The position numbers were made by a program, and so were the translations under genes. Shown in pieces: positions 32,602 to 44,572 of a stretch of 64,000 nt of DNA (positions are counted from its first letter, which is position 1; the number at the start of each line of letters is the position of its first letter). The DNA is taken from NCBI GenBank assembly GCA_029706075.1, contig JAINUG010000131.1:2780549-2844548 (forward strand), given 5' to 3'. Source of the DNA: Aldrovandia affinis. Lineage: Eukaryota > Chordata > Actinopteri > Notacanthiformes > Halosauridae. The notes below the pieces were generated by a model. It saw nothing but the letters and a program-made list of their open reading frames with translations, was not told where the DNA came from and did not search any database.

Positions 32602-34309
32602 CCCCCCTCTTCCAGTCCATTGCTATGGACATCCTCCCCTTTGTCTCCAATGTTAGTAACTCCTCTCTTTCCTCTGGATCTGTCCCCCTTCCCTCAAATG
32701 CGCTCATGTTGTCCCCCTCCTCAAAAAACCCTCTCTGAATCCTGCTGTCATTTCAAACTACCGACCAAACTAAACTCCTCCCATTCCTCTCCTAAACATT
32801 AGAGCGGGCTGTCTATAATCAGCTCATCTGCTCATCTCCTACAGAACAACCTGCTTGATCCTAACCAATCTGGGTTCAAGGCAGGCCACTCCACAGAGAC
32901 TGCTCTCCTTGCGGTCACTGAGGCTCTTCACGTGGCTAAGTCCCAATCCCTTAGCTCCGTCCTCCTCCTCCTCAACCTGTCGGCTGCATTCGACACCATG
33001 GACCACCAGATCCTGCTCTCATCTCTCATCGAAATGGGAATCTCTGGATCTGCATTGACATGGTTCGAGCCCTACCAGGCTGACCGGTCCTACCAGGTGG
33101 CCTGGAGAGGACCCCTCCCCTCTCCCCACACCCTCTCTACCAGAGTCCTGCAGGGCTCGGTGCTAGGCCCCATCCTATTCTCCCTGTACACCAAGTCACT
33201 TGGTTCTGTTATTTCTGCTCATGGTTTTCCTATCATTGTTATGCCGATGACACTCAACTCTTTTTCTCCTTCTCTCCATCTGAGACCCAGGTCCAGGCAC
33301 AGATCTCTGCATGCCTGACTGACATCTCCGCAGGGATGTCCACCCACCACCTGAAGCTGAACCTGGGGAAGACAGAGCTGCTCTTCCTCAGCGAAGGGCT
33401 TCCCGATGATTGATGCGTCAATCACCGTCGAAGGATCCATAGTGTCTCCGTCCCAGTCTGCCAGGAGTCTTGGAGTGACCCTGGACAACCAGCTGTGCTT
33501 CTCGAGCCACATTGCAGTGATCATTCGGACCTGCCGATTCTCCCTCCACAACATCCAGAGGATCCGACCATTCCTCACCCAAGAGGCCACACAACTCCTG
33601 GTCCAGGTCCTGGTGATCTCACATCTGGACTACTGCAATTCCTTGCTGGCAGGCCTACCAGCCTGTGCCATCAAGCCACTGCAACTAGTCCAGAATGCTG
33701 CCACTCGTCTGGTGTTCAACCAGCCAAAGTTCACCCACGTCACCCCTCTACTCTCCTCTCTGCACTGGCTCCCCATCGCAGCACGCATCAGATTCAAATC
33801 ACTGGTGCTTGCTGTTCAGGCAGCTAGAGGTACTGCTCCCCCATACCTCCAGTCACTCATCACTCCCTACACCCCAGCCAGACCCCTCCGCTCCGCCTCC
33901 TCTGGCAAACTGACTGCCCCATCCCTCCGGGCGCCTGGCAGCCGATCCTCACGGTCTCGTCTCTTCTCTGTCCTGACCCCTTGCTGGTGGAATGACCTTC
34001 CACAATCAGTCAGGACCGCGGAATCACTTGTGATCTTCCGCAAGAGACTCAAAACCCACCTTTTCAGACTCCACTACCACTGAATTCTGTACATCTAGCT
34101 AATTGTCATCACCACTGCTTACTTATACCCCTGCTTACTCCATTTAATTAAAAAGAATTGCTGCTTGCAATGATGTCTATCGCTGTATTACAGCACTGAT
34201 CTCTTGCGCTAACTATGATTGTTCCTACCATGTATTTATGCACATCTTGTAAGTCACTCTGGATAAGAGCATCTGCTAAATGCTTAAAATGAAAATGTAA
34301 TGTAAATGT
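32602..34309 (+). mobile_element. L2-like LINE, 5'-truncated, with AAGGAT target duplication
   Basis: Inserted in the left arm of the inverted repeat; AAGGAT flanks it at 32596-32601 and 34310-34315. Reverse-transcriptase pieces: KAGHSTETALLAVTEALHVA, LLNLSAAFDTMDHQILLSSL and TRVLQGSVLGPILFSLYTKS, then a frameshift in the catalytic-box region. The C-terminal frame at 33406-34083 has SARSLGVTLDNQLCFSSHIA, SHLDYCNSLLAGLP, LQLVQNAATRLVFN and WNDLPQSVRTAESLVIFRKR. The tail is cactctggataagagcatct then (AATGTA)n. Shorter relatives lie at 21740-22258 and 42590-43090. Confidence 0.92.
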
Positions 34310-34544
34310 AAGGATTTTGTGTTTGGCAGCATTGTTTGATGATGACTGTTGTATATTGAAAATACAGGAATGATTTAACTTCACTGTTGAAAATATCTAA
34401 TGTTTTGGTGCTACGATAAGCTTTTGCATATAATATTCTCTCATTTGACACCTGTATTTTTATTTTGCCTTTTATTTGGCATTCTGTATTACAGTTTTTA
34501 CAATTGCTTTGACACATTTTGCACATCAGAATGTACAAAACTCA

Positions 34545-34720
34545 AAATACAAAGTGTCAAATTGACTTGCAGAATTCTTGCCTTAAGACACTACATCCTA
34601 TGCTGACATACAAAGTGTAAAACTGTTCATGCAAAGTGCTAAACTGACTTGCAGAATTCTTACCTTAAGACATTACATTCTATGCTGACATACAAAGTGC
34701 AAAACTGTTAATACAAAGTG
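34545..34720. repeat. Two-copy tandem repeat, ~80-bp unit
   Basis: A unit with actgacttgcagaattctt, then accttaagacattacat and ctatgctgacatacaaagtg occurs twice in a row in the spacer of the large inverted repeat. Confidence 0.75.
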
Positions 34721-35235
34721 CCAAACTCTAAATCATATGCTCCATTCTCAGAATACAGCCACCTAATATTACAACAATGTTCAAATGCTCATTACTACAA
34801 ATGCAGATCACTAAATCAATTCAACAGGTGTTTGTAGTCAGGTATCATTACTTCCAACAACCTTGCCCAGGTGAGTAGCACTGCAACACAATTGATAATA
34901 TCTTCACCACTACATAAAAGGCTGCTTAGAAACCTGAACAGCAGTATCTGACAACTGCCTGCCTTCGCTGCCTTGCAAATGAAGATATCAGATGCAACGT
35001 AGATGAAATTCTGTGGCCAAATGCAGCAGAGAGGCAAAATGCTGCTTAGGCACTGAAATGCATTTACTGTATGTTTTTTTTTTTTACTGTAAAGTGTTTT
35101 GTTACTGTAACTGTTTTTGCTATTACTGTTGTTTTTGTTTTTACTGTAAAATACAGTTCAGTTTTCTACATTACAGTAATGTATGATTTCTTTCAATGGA
35201 ATGAGAATGACATTTAAAAATGACAATCAGACTGT
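34721..35235. other. Spacer of the large inverted repeat
   Basis: AT-rich, with a TATA-like cactacataaaaggctgctt near 34908-34927 and a tttttactgtaa-rich stretch near 35080-35160. This could be the remains of a transposon 5' end, but no protein frame survives. Confidence 0.35.
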
Positions 35236-36295
35236 CTGCCCACATTACAAATGGCAGCCTACTCCACACACAAGGGAGAAAAACAAACAAACAAAAATAA
35301 TTCAAACCATAACATTTAGCATAATCTACATCCAGCTGAATAACAACATTACGTAATACAGTTTTTTACGATTGCTTTGAATGTGCAAAACTCTTAATAC
35401 AGAATGCCATACTGCTCATTTTCGGTTCAAAATCGAATATAGCAGGCAAAATAAAAATACAGGTGTCAAATGAGAGAATATTATATGCAAAAGTTTATCA
35501 TAGCACCAAAACATTAGATATTTTCAACAGTGAAGTTAAATCATTGCTGCATTTTCAATATACAACAGTCATCATCAAACAATGCTGCCAAACACAAAAT
35601 CCTTCTAATCAAAAAAGAGTTTGAAAGTGTTCTTTGGTCATAGCACAAAATGCTATAATCCTAATCTTGGGCTCAAAATCACATATTGCATGCAAAATAA
35701 AAATAGTTCAACCAAATTAGATTGTAGCTATATCATGCAAAGGTTTGTCATAGCATCAGAACATTGGATATGTTCATCGTTGAAGTTTAATTATTGGTGT
35801 ATTTTCAAATACAACGGCCATTATCAAATAATGCTGTCAAACACTAAATAATTGTCATCAAAAAAGATTATGCAAGGGTAATTTCCCAAGTACTGGAAAT
35901 GATGCACAGCAAGCATCTCCTGTGATAGACTGCAGTATATAGGTACAGTATACTGTACACTGTGTGTATATATATAGCTTGCGTTTTTATATAAGACAAA
36001 CAAAATATTAGATTAGATTACTGTATATGCGCTTTTGCGTGTACAGATGTAAATAATCAGAAAGTATAGAGGTGCCTAAAAATGATTTTAAAAGTGTATT
36101 GATCTTGTTGAAATGTTACGTAATGTTGCTATTCAGCTGGATGTAGATTATGCTAAATGTTATGGTTTGAATTTGTTTTGTTGGTCTGTTTGTTTTGTTT
36201 GTTTTTCTCCCCTGTGGGTGGAGTAGGCTGCCATTTGTACTGTGGGCAGAAGAGGGGGGGGGGTTGTTAATTGTGCTATTGAGCACCTTGTTTGC

Positions 36296-36700
36296 CTTTG
36301 CACACCGCTACGCAACGACCTCACTCTCACAGGAATGTTTACTCCAGTTTGCAGGGCGTGTCGAGTCCGTTCCAAGAAGCAGCGAATGACGTATTTAAGA
36401 ATCGGTGTCACTCCGTACACAGCCGCCCTATCAGTCAATCACAGTAATAGCGCTCTGCAACCGTACATTCAATACAGCACCGTAAACCATTTTGGTACGC
36501 TCTGCTCCCAAATAACTAGCCATGTTCCACGTCTATAAACATTCTGCGACAATGTGAGATGTGCTCGTTCCCATTTGGCAGGCGTGTTAGGGCTGTAAGC
36601 AGCAGCAGTGAGTGAGGTATTTAAGAACCGTGTCGTACCAAACACAATCGTCCTATCAGCAATCACAATTTCAATACAACAGTTTCCATTTATAAAACAC
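36296..36700. repeat. Diverged ~230-bp tandem duplication, CpG-containing
   Basis: 36345-36445 (gcagggcgtg...gtatttaagaatcggtgtc...cctatcagtcaatcaca) resembles 36575-36668 (ggcaggcgtg...gtatttaagaaccgtgtcg...cctatcagcaatcaca). Function unknown; both lie between the inverted repeat and the let-7i CpG-rich region. Confidence 0.6.
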
Positions 36701-37419
36701 ATAGGGCAAGTCCTACAGGGAAGGTGAGATGAGGCTGAATTGTGATGGAACTCTGTTGATGTGCCTGCTGACTGCTTTTAGTTTCTATTTAATTATATTT
36801 CATTTCTAATTTTTCTGACCTGATATGATGTGCTTTTTAAAACTCTGTATCTTAAGAGAGTCACTTAAGATCTGACCCTTTTCCCAGCACGTGTACTGGT
36901 GGTAAGGGCAGGATAATGGAGGAACAGAATATTTTGAATGAGTCAGCTGTGTGTATTCAGGTATTTTGCTTTGAGAATGTGTGACGTACACCTCTGTAAA
37001 CTAACGCGACTGTCAGTTGAAGAACACGGTCTGAAAGGGATTTCTGATTAGATTGAGTGAAACATCTATCCAGGGAACGATAAAATATACAAACCACAGC
37101 TACTCAGGGTGCTGCGGTAACCGAGTATGTGCCCAATATATCAAAGCTCTCAACTTTTGGGCAATTCAAGGCAAAACACCAATTTTGTAGATAACCACAA
37201 ATAATTGTAACAAAAGACAATTAAAGATAGTCTACCAAGCATTGACAACATTAGCCGGACTGCACGCTTTCTAGGCCCAATTAATTTAACATCTGCCAGA
37301 CTTCGTCTTGAGATCTATCGTCTGAACTCTGAAGGGCATTTTTGAAGGGCTGTTTTGCCGCATCCTATATAAAAAAATGCACTATTTCTATTTCCTGAAC
37401 TCACTATCATCTGACAACC
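36701..37419. other. Intergenic, nothing recognised
   Basis: No repeat family or coding exon identified upstream of the CpG-rich region. Confidence 0.4.
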
Positions 37420-38928
37420 CCCCCCCAGCCTCGGTTTCCCACAATCCACCGAAGACGAAGTGATTACGTGATGCTGTACGCCAAATCTGACGTTTCCCGC
37501 GAATTTTATCCAGAGTGAGTCGGAGATTTCCTCCAGAAGAGCTGCAGTGTTGCGAGGCGAGGACGTGTCAGGAAATCGGCTGGTGGTCGGATTGACGCTA
37601 AATGGAAAGCGGAGATATGGGAAGGCTGACGTGTCTGCGGCCGCCTGAGACAGGATTACCTGGTGTACAGAAATGAGTGACGCAGTCAAGCGTGGAGGAG
37701 AAAATATTAATTCAGGGGGAAATGTTATCATTGAACGGAACTGATCGTTAACGTTATCGTAAACGGCTTGAGGCAATTTAATGGAGCCGAGCTCACATTT
37801 GGCTAGTCTTGGCCGCGTATGTACGAGACGAAAAATACAATGCGAATGTTAACTAGTTTAGTGTTTTAGGTAGGTATTTACATTGAGTCCCATTTGTATA
37901 TTATTTGACAAGAATTGTATCGAGCTAGCGAGTAGCTGTTAGTTTGTTAGGTGAACCGCTAATAGTTATATACATTATATAGCAATACACGTGTCCCATT
38001 AGCATGTTGTAGGATTTCGCACTGTGTAAATGTTAACGTTTACTAACAATTAGATAATTAGATTTTCAAAATGATGCATACGGTTGCAAATGCGGGTTGT
38101 TTCTCAGCTAAGAAAATCGTCTCGTACAGATAACGTTTGTCAGATAAAAGTAGATATTGCATGCGTTCATGGCTAGTTTTTACTGGCAAAAAGCCTAGTA
38201 TGGAGTTTGTCTGGCTATGTAGCTAACATTAGCATCTGCCCCTCGACTGCTGCGGACAGCGAGCCCATTATGGACGGCTAATATTAAATCTCTGGGTGAA
38301 AATATGTGTTGGGTGGGGGAGGGGGTGATATGTGACCTTATACGATGGAGGAAATGTACTATTTAAATATAGATTTGTTTAAATGTGCATTTGTCCGTGT
38401 TGGATGTAACTTTAAGCAAATGCAGATCGATCGTCAACATATATCCGCCAGATAACCGAATATTTTAACCGATCATTGTGAAATTAAATTATTGCTAGCT
38501 AGCAAGCTCCCACGGTCAAATTGGTGCGGTTTATTCAGATAATAGTTCGTGATAGTGTAGTGTCTGACCTTAAAGTCCTCATGGCTTAATATTTATTATA
38601 GTACTGCATGTGTGTATTTAAAGCTCGCCCAGCTAGTTGGAGATGTGAAGAATGCCGTTTGGCACGCCAATGGCAGGTCATGCGAGGAGAAGGGTAGTGT
38701 GTTTGGGTCGGGGGGGAGGGGATCCTGGGCGGGCTTTCCCTGATATCTCTACAAGCCAACGGAACGGCCGTCGTCTGCTTGCGTTTCGTCACCGGACCGC
38801 CGAGGGAATGCTGGACATACGGACTGCCTGGCTAGTTATCGGCATTTTCTAACCCTTCTAATTTCGCTAGTTGTAAGAATAAGGCCGCTGGCCCAGGCGT
38901 GGTAATGCTCGCCTGCCCGCACCCCGCT
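37420..38928 (+). promoter_or_regulatory. CpG-rich region upstream of let-7i: candidate promoter and pri-let-7i
   Basis: CpG dinucleotides are frequent around 37440-37810 and 38690-39070, whereas flanking intergenic DNA is CpG-poor and AT-rich. No dispersed repeat is recognisable in this interval, unlike its surroundings. No exon with conserved protein content is visible; the longest frames look random. Its position directly upstream of let-7i suggests the promoter and first part of the primary microRNA transcript. The boundaries and the start site are inference. Confidence 0.5.
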
Positions 38929-38933
38929 CTGGC

Positions 38934-38955
38934 TGAGGTAGTAGTTTGTGCTGTT
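38934..38955 (+). ncRNA. mirlet7i: mature let-7i-5p
   Basis: 22-nt guide strand, seed GAGGTAG at 38935-38941. Positions 10-22 distinguish let-7i from let-7a/f/g. Confidence 0.95.
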
Positions 38956-38989
38956 GGCCGGGCTGTCACATTGCCCGCTATGGAGATGA

Positions 38990-39011
38990 CTGCGCAAGCT
39001 ACTGCCTTGCT
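38990..39011 (+). ncRNA. mirlet7i: mature let-7i-3p (passenger)
   Basis: 22-nt 3p arm beginning CTGCGCAAGC, pairing with the 5p arm. Confidence 0.9.
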
Positions 39012-39012
39012 A

Positions 39013-40744
39013 GCGCCGGTGACCCGCTTCAGACGGAACCATCGCCGCGGGGACCTGTCCAGCCTCCGGCTCCGATGAGGGAGACCCGCATCTTTATTGA
39101 TGTCAAATGTTTGTTTTGTGTGTCCTTTCTGCCGTCGAAGGTTGTGTGCATTGTGTGAAAGTTGCTGTCGGTTGATTCTAATTCCGTTAGTGTGTTAAAT
39201 GCGGTACTGTTTTTTGTTAAACAACCACGTGGATGACGCTATGGGGTACTGCTGACTCCCAATAATTATTTTTTAAATAAAAATAATGCAGTTTGCTTCA
39301 TGTTGAGTGTTATTTTTATTCAATGTAATGATTATATAATTTTAAAACAGCTATGCATTGACGTGAAGATAAAGCTGGTACACGATTGGTCAGGGGCATG
39401 AAGCTAACAGGACTCACCTTGTTTGGCATTAGGACATCATTAGGAAATTGATGACAAAATACCAACATGTTTCAGTGAACTGCTGTTTTTATTAGCTCTC
39501 ACAAAGACAATGAGCCAAATTTACTGTAATTTATTACATTTACTAATTAAATTCTATTAATAAAGTCCTCAGTTTCTACATATAACAGAGTGAAGAGCGG
39601 CGAGCACTGGCTGCAGATAGGAGTTTTGTGTGCAAGTGTTTGGTGAAATGCGCCCATACTAGTAGCAAAACCCTGTTCCGAATTCACATTTCCCCTTTTC
39701 CTCACTGCAGACAGGAACCCACTGAAAATCAGATTATCAGAGTTGGGCCTAAGACATTGTCCTTCTAAACAATGTTTTTATTCCTGTGCAAATAAATAAA
39801 CCCTTGATCATATTAAAGTTGTTCATTCTTCCTTGTTACTTTATGAAATGGCTCTCACTCCTTTGCCCTCAAAATGTAATGTAATTTCTTTCTTTTTTCT
39901 CAGCTTGACAGTCTTTCCTAAACAAGTAGACAGATGAGGGGGCGGTTACACCAGGGAGGGGAGAAGTTATTAATTTTGGATATTCGATTCCTCCCCAGGT
40001 GGTGGTTTAAAAAAAAAAATTAAACATTTGGGTCACAGTGGCATTCCTATGAAGGGTAGTGGAGTTGTATTCTCAGTACTCCAAACATAAATCAATATTT
40101 TTGTGAAGGGAGAGATATGATTATTGTTGGGATGTTACACTAATGCCTCTATAGGAGAGACAACTCACCCACGGAGTAGTCTTATTAAATATATTTTCTG
40201 TTGCTATGTTGATGCAGCTCAGACTCACTGATCTGTGTAATGTGTGGATTGGCTGGCATAGGCTCAGCCAATTGGAGGAGCCGTCCAGATCGTATGCAGA
40301 TTAGTGACTGCCCAATCATCCAGAAAACAAGCGCACATCTGTGGGGGTGGGGGGGGGGGAGGGAGAATCGAGCAGAAATCTCAGTATGTTGTGATCAAAA
40401 ACCCAACTGGAGCTTATTTGGAGGGGAGGGGAGGACAGGCCCAGGGAGATGGGGAGCAGCTATATTAAGTTAGAAAATGTGCTGTAGGCTGACCTAAATA
40501 GACAGCGTGCATGGTTTATGAGCTCCTCTACAGTCTGCTCAGAGGGCCCTGGGCTGTCTGGTGGGCAGACTCTGCCCGTTTGGCCCGGGTAGCCGACCCG
40601 TTTGGCCCGGTGTGCATGCGCCGATGTGAGCCCAGGTTAGCGGTGGAGCCCCAGATCCGCATGGATCAGGAGGGCGCTGCTTTGTCGTTCAGCGCAGCGT
40701 GTTGATGAGGGCCCTCCTATCTGCCCCTGTGTGTGTAAAGAATT
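39013..40744. other. Intergenic downstream of let-7i, nothing recognised
   Basis: AT-rich; presumably includes the 3' part of the let-7i primary transcript. No conserved coding frame or repeat family identified. Confidence 0.4.
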
Positions 40745-40860
40745 CCAGAGTAGGAGTGCTGATCTAGGATCAGTTTTGCCTTTTGGCTCATAATGGATAA
40801 GGTTAGGAAATGGATCAGGGGAAACCTGATACTACGTTAGCGCTCCTACTCAGATTAAAC
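40745..40860. mobile_element. MITE (GTGCTGATCTAGGATCAG family)
   Basis: Starts agagtaggagtgctgatcta then ggatcag and ends tacgttagcgctcctactc, giving inverted ends around a non-coding centre. Related to 19140-19316. Confidence 0.75.
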
Positions 40861-40949
40861 ATACGGGCAATGTATTTCAAATTACGGTAGCGTTGACGCA
40901 AATGCTGACCTCACGGTCATGGTCACTGGCTCCCCCTGCACTTCACAGA

Positions 40950-41478
40950 AGCTAAAGCAATGCTTAATTTGTGCTGGGGCTAGCCGGGGTGCAGCCCTGG
41001 CAAATGCCAAGAATCCGATTTTGCACCCCGGCAAATGTCTTACTCAGAATCAGTCCGGGCTCATAAATATCTAAAGTGCGACAACAACGCGTATTTTAAC
41101 AGACTTAACAGCCGAGAAACAATTTGTGCTTTCAGAGTGTTCACAGAGACATCGGGAGAACAAGTTACACAGCCCTTGGATCTCTTAACCGCTTGTAACA
41201 CCGTAGCAATTTCCAGCGCAGAGTGCAAGAGGTTTCTCACAAATTAATCGAATCTGCACGTCAACAAGAGTGTCTTAAAAAACAGCAACCATATCATTGC
41301 TCCTGTTTTTAACCCTTGTTGCTCCACTTACCATTAGACCAGAGGGAGGGACAGAAATGCAGCGACACAGAGGTAAAAGTTTACCATTTTTCCTCCACGG
41401 GGGGGCATGTGGTTGGGGGAGGGGAGTTGAGCCCCGGCATCTCTTATTTTACAAATTAAGCACTGAGCTAAAGCTTTA
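40950..41478. mobile_element. Possible non-autonomous element with inverted ends
   Basis: gctaaagcaatgcttaattt at the left is mirrored by acaaattaagcactgagcta then aagc at the right. The interior has no recognisable protein. Low confidence because the pairing is short. Confidence 0.4.
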
Positions 41479-42264
41479 GCCTGTCTGACCCTTCATTCCT
41501 CAACCTATATCTTTACCATTCGCAATATACCTGTGTGGGTACAGTGGGTCATAATATTGATTCGTTTATCAGATGCCCTCCCCTCCCTTTTTGAAGGTAT
41601 ATCAAAACACCAGGAAGTGTTCGATAACACCAGTGGGCCTACACGGTACTGAACCAGAAATGTTTAATCTCAGCACTTAGGCATTCACAAGTCATTTTTC
41701 ATCAGATGGCGTCATTTAAAAACCATGGCTCGTACGGAATGGTCACTCACCACCCTCCTGCTCTGTGTGGTGTACGAAGTGCTGCATTACATATCCCACA
41801 ATTCCTTGCGAGGCCGTAAAACCTGCAGATGAACACTAATCTTGTCTGGCTGATTTATGTGACTGATGCTGTGCACAGTGTGTGAGTGTGTGTGGGGGGG
41901 GGGAGTGTCCTTTGTTTTTAATTTCTCCAGTGTCAAGGCAGCGTTTTGTGAGGGGGGGGGGCAGGGAAGTCGGTCTGCGTATAACTCATCAATAAGAGCA
42001 CAGGGAAGCGCTGGGCCTATCCTCTGCCGTGATCTCTCATCTGGTGACATTCCCATTTCAGCTGCAGGCTATTAATCCCGAAGGCAATGAATTGGGGGCC
42101 GGTGCTCATGGCCCGCTGTGGAAGAATGCAGGCACAGATTAATATCCCAGCTGCACGCCGGAGACGCCCCCTTTGTGCGTAAACCGGGTGCATTTTCTGA
42201 GTGCTTCATGATTACCCAACTCCAGCCTTGCCCTCCTGCTTTGCGTGATATCGCAGATTCTACA
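41479..42264. other. Intergenic, nothing recognised
   Basis: Contains poly-G runs and no repeat family I can name. Confidence 0.4.
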
Positions 42265-42500
42265 GACTCACCAGATATTCAGCCCCTGCGATCCTTCCGT
42301 TCTCTGCTTCTTAACTACAGGAGGTTCTGGTTGGTAACAGGAGTTTCTAGTGCTGTGTTACAGTACAGAATGTCCATTGCTACAGTACTGTACTTGGTCA
42401 CGCCCCTTCACAAATATTCATAAGATGCATAAGATTGGAGTGCTTTGACTTCAACAGTCGGGATAGACATACAGTAACTGTCAATGTTAAGAACACAGAG
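42265..42500. repeat. Interspersed repeat, copy 2
   Basis: Second copy of the repeat at 178-470: agactcaccagatattcagc, ctacaggaggttctggttgg then taacaggagttt, and acttggtcacgcccctt. Confidence 0.6.
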
Positions 42501-42589
42501 CTGAGTATCTGGTGAGCCCAAACAGTCTGTGTTCATACTCATAAAAGGGGCAGGACTGCTACCAGTCCAAAGTATGTTTACATTTCTTG

Positions 42590-43090
42590 CCATTTGTCAC
42601 ACACTCTTATCCAGAGTGACTTACAATGAGTGCATTTAAGCATGGCAAGAATTATTACAGCTAGAGAAAGAGCTCAGTAAATGAACAATACAACAGACAA
42701 CACCGTAGACAGCTGCACACTGCACCTGTAACAGGGAGAGAAAGTAAAAAAAAGAAATTATACATGTATAATGGCAATGAGTTTAATTCTATATAAAATC
42801 AGTGGTAGTGGAGTCTGAAGAGGTGGGTTTTCAGCCTTTTGTGGAAGATGGCCAGTGATTCTGCGGCCCTGACCAAGTGTGGAAGATCATTCCACCATGG
42901 AGGGGTCAGGACAGAGATGAGGCGAGGCCGCAACGAGCTGCTGCTGGGCGCCTGAAGGGACAGGACAGTCAGCTGGCCAGAGGAGGCAGAGCGGAGGGGT
43001 CTAGCTAGGGTGTAGGGTGTGATGAGTGTCTGGAGGTAGGAGGTAGCGGTTCCCCTTGCGGCCTGGTATGCCAGCACTAGTGAGTTCAAT
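42590..43090 (-). mobile_element. L2-like LINE 3' fragment, minus strand
   Basis: The minus-strand frame reads SLVLAYQAARGTATSYLQTL, then ARPLRSASSGQLTVLSLQAP and WWNDLPHLVRAAESLAIFHK, the same C-terminus as the LINE at 32602-34309. The 3' UTR includes tcttatccagagtgacttac (minus-strand tail). Confidence 0.87.
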
Positions 43091-44342
43091 TTGATTCGTA
43101 ATTATACAAATATATATTTTTTCCCCCTTTCTCCAACCCGGAGATCGCCTCGATCCTCACACACAGGTTAGCGCGTATCGCCCAGATCAGAGAGACTTCA
43201 CAGCGGGGGGTGGGGGTGCTAGGGCGTCCCACCTCTAACCGTGGGGATGGAAATCTCATTCCTCAGTGCTGAGTTTGATTAGAGGACCTCGCGCGCCCGT
43301 TTGGTTCAGCGGGATGGCAGATGAAGCATGAGGCTCAACGCGATGCGACTGGCACGGCGCCAGGCTCTATAATTGCTGCCGCGCGAATGACGGATCGCCT
43401 GCCTCCGCTTGAACCCTTCACCACACTGCCCTTTTCAATTCCATTAGCATACAAAGGAAAAGACACGGCCAGGATTTACATACCTCACCCTGACAACGGC
43501 TGACGGAATTGTGACTCAACTTCTGGGTAAAAATGCTAATTTTGGATGGTAGGATTATGTTTGGTGTCATTGTGTCTCTTGATATATTTAATCATTATAA
43601 ATTCATACGCTAACAACTGTTAGGATGATTCTTGAATTTGTTAGGCATCAGTGTAATTTATTCTTTTTGGGAATATTCTGAAATTGCACAAGGCGTATAC
43701 ACACCAGTGCTATTGAAGTCTTTTTGCCCTACTTTCCACACCTTAGTGTTCCTGTGGTTCAATGAACGTCCTAAAAACACTGGTTCTGTGTAGCCTCCAT
43801 TGCACTTCCCCAAATGTGTCATTTTTCTTCTGTTCTCACTTCAGTTGACTTTCTGTAATTCAATCTTTCCAAAAAGCTTTTTTTTACATTGCAGATGTTC
43901 ATAAACATGTTTTCTGGTTGAAATGTTTCAGCTAAGTTCATTGTTTAAAGCGATTAATAATAAAAAATGGGCTGTGCAGTTTCTTTCTCTCCTGTTGTAC
44001 GTGTTGTAAATATCCCATGCACTGTACGTCCCCCGGAAAAGGTAGAGCGCAAAATGACAGTATTATTGTGTCACAAATAATTGCACATGGGCTTAGAGAC
44101 CTTCAAATCCTTTTCAGATGTCAAATTGAAAAGAAATATAATCTAGCAGAGGCTATTGCGCAGTGTTTTGTTAGATGTTCATGTACCATGTTCTGTGAGA
44201 TTACTCAAGATAAATCTGCCAGTTATAAGAGAACTAGGCTCATTGATGCAACGAGTGAGCCATTCAGATTCAGTCTTAAGAATGGACTACGTATGGAATG
44301 TGCTACAGCAGCCCCTACAGATCATTCTGATGACAAGCCAGC

Positions 44343-44345
<3 letters not shown>
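43091..44345. other. Intergenic, nothing recognised
   Basis: A CpG-containing patch at about 43130-43500 and AT-rich DNA after it; no exon or repeat family recognised. Confidence 0.4.
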
Positions 44346-44375
<30 letters not shown>

Positions 44376-44572
44376 TTGCACCCACGCACACATGCGCAGG
44401 CACACATACGCATGCACACACACACACAGGCACGCATATGCATGCACACACACATGCACACACACACGCACACGCAGGCGAACATACGCATGCACACACA
44501 CGCACACACACTTGCACTCGCACCCACCCACACACGCGCAGGCACACATACGCACGCACACACACGCACGTG
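44346..44572. repeat. (CA)n-rich compound microsatellite
   Basis: CACACA with interspersed GCAT and GCAG units; the long Thr-His frames here are artefacts. Confidence 0.93.

Larger units (their letters stand above)
32142..36295. repeat. Large imperfect inverted repeat (palindromic element), interrupted by a LINE
   Basis: The left arm 32142-32601 plus 34310-34500 matches the reverse complement of 35388-36295. Left gcaaacaaggtgctcaata is mirrored by tattgagcaccttgtttgc at 36277-36295. Left attagaaggat|LINE|aaggattttgtgtttggcag is mirrored by ctgccaaacacaaaatcctt then ctaat at 35585-35609. The left arm lacks about 230 bases present at 35870-36085. A third, direct copy of the 32187-32318 end piece lies at 35236-35358. 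No transposase frame is visible. Confidence 0.8.
38929..39012 (+). ncRNA. mirlet7i: let-7i microRNA precursor hairpin
   Basis: The 84-nt hairpin carries the mature 5p arm at 38934-38955 (let-7 seed GAGGTAG, with the let-7i-specific run AGTTTGTGCTGTT) and the 3p arm at 38990-39011 (CTGCGCAAGCTACTGCC...). Both arms match human let-7i as I remember it; the only differences I count are five substitutions in the loop-proximal part. The 5p arm pairs with the 3p arm to give the usual bulged let-7 stem. let-7 family microRNAs repress LIN28, RAS, HMGA2 and similar mRNAs. In human, let-7i also lies between MON2 and PPM1H, so sequence and position agree. Confidence 0.97.

Noticed and set aside
37315..37776. 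153-codon minus-strand frame in the CpG-rich region
   Set aside because: No recognisable domain and no splice-site or conservation argument; such frames are expected by chance in CpG-rich DNA.
41035..41247. 70-codon frame MSYSESVRAHKYLKCDNNAY...
   Set aside because: Lies inside a probable non-autonomous element and shows no known domain; too short to support as a gene.
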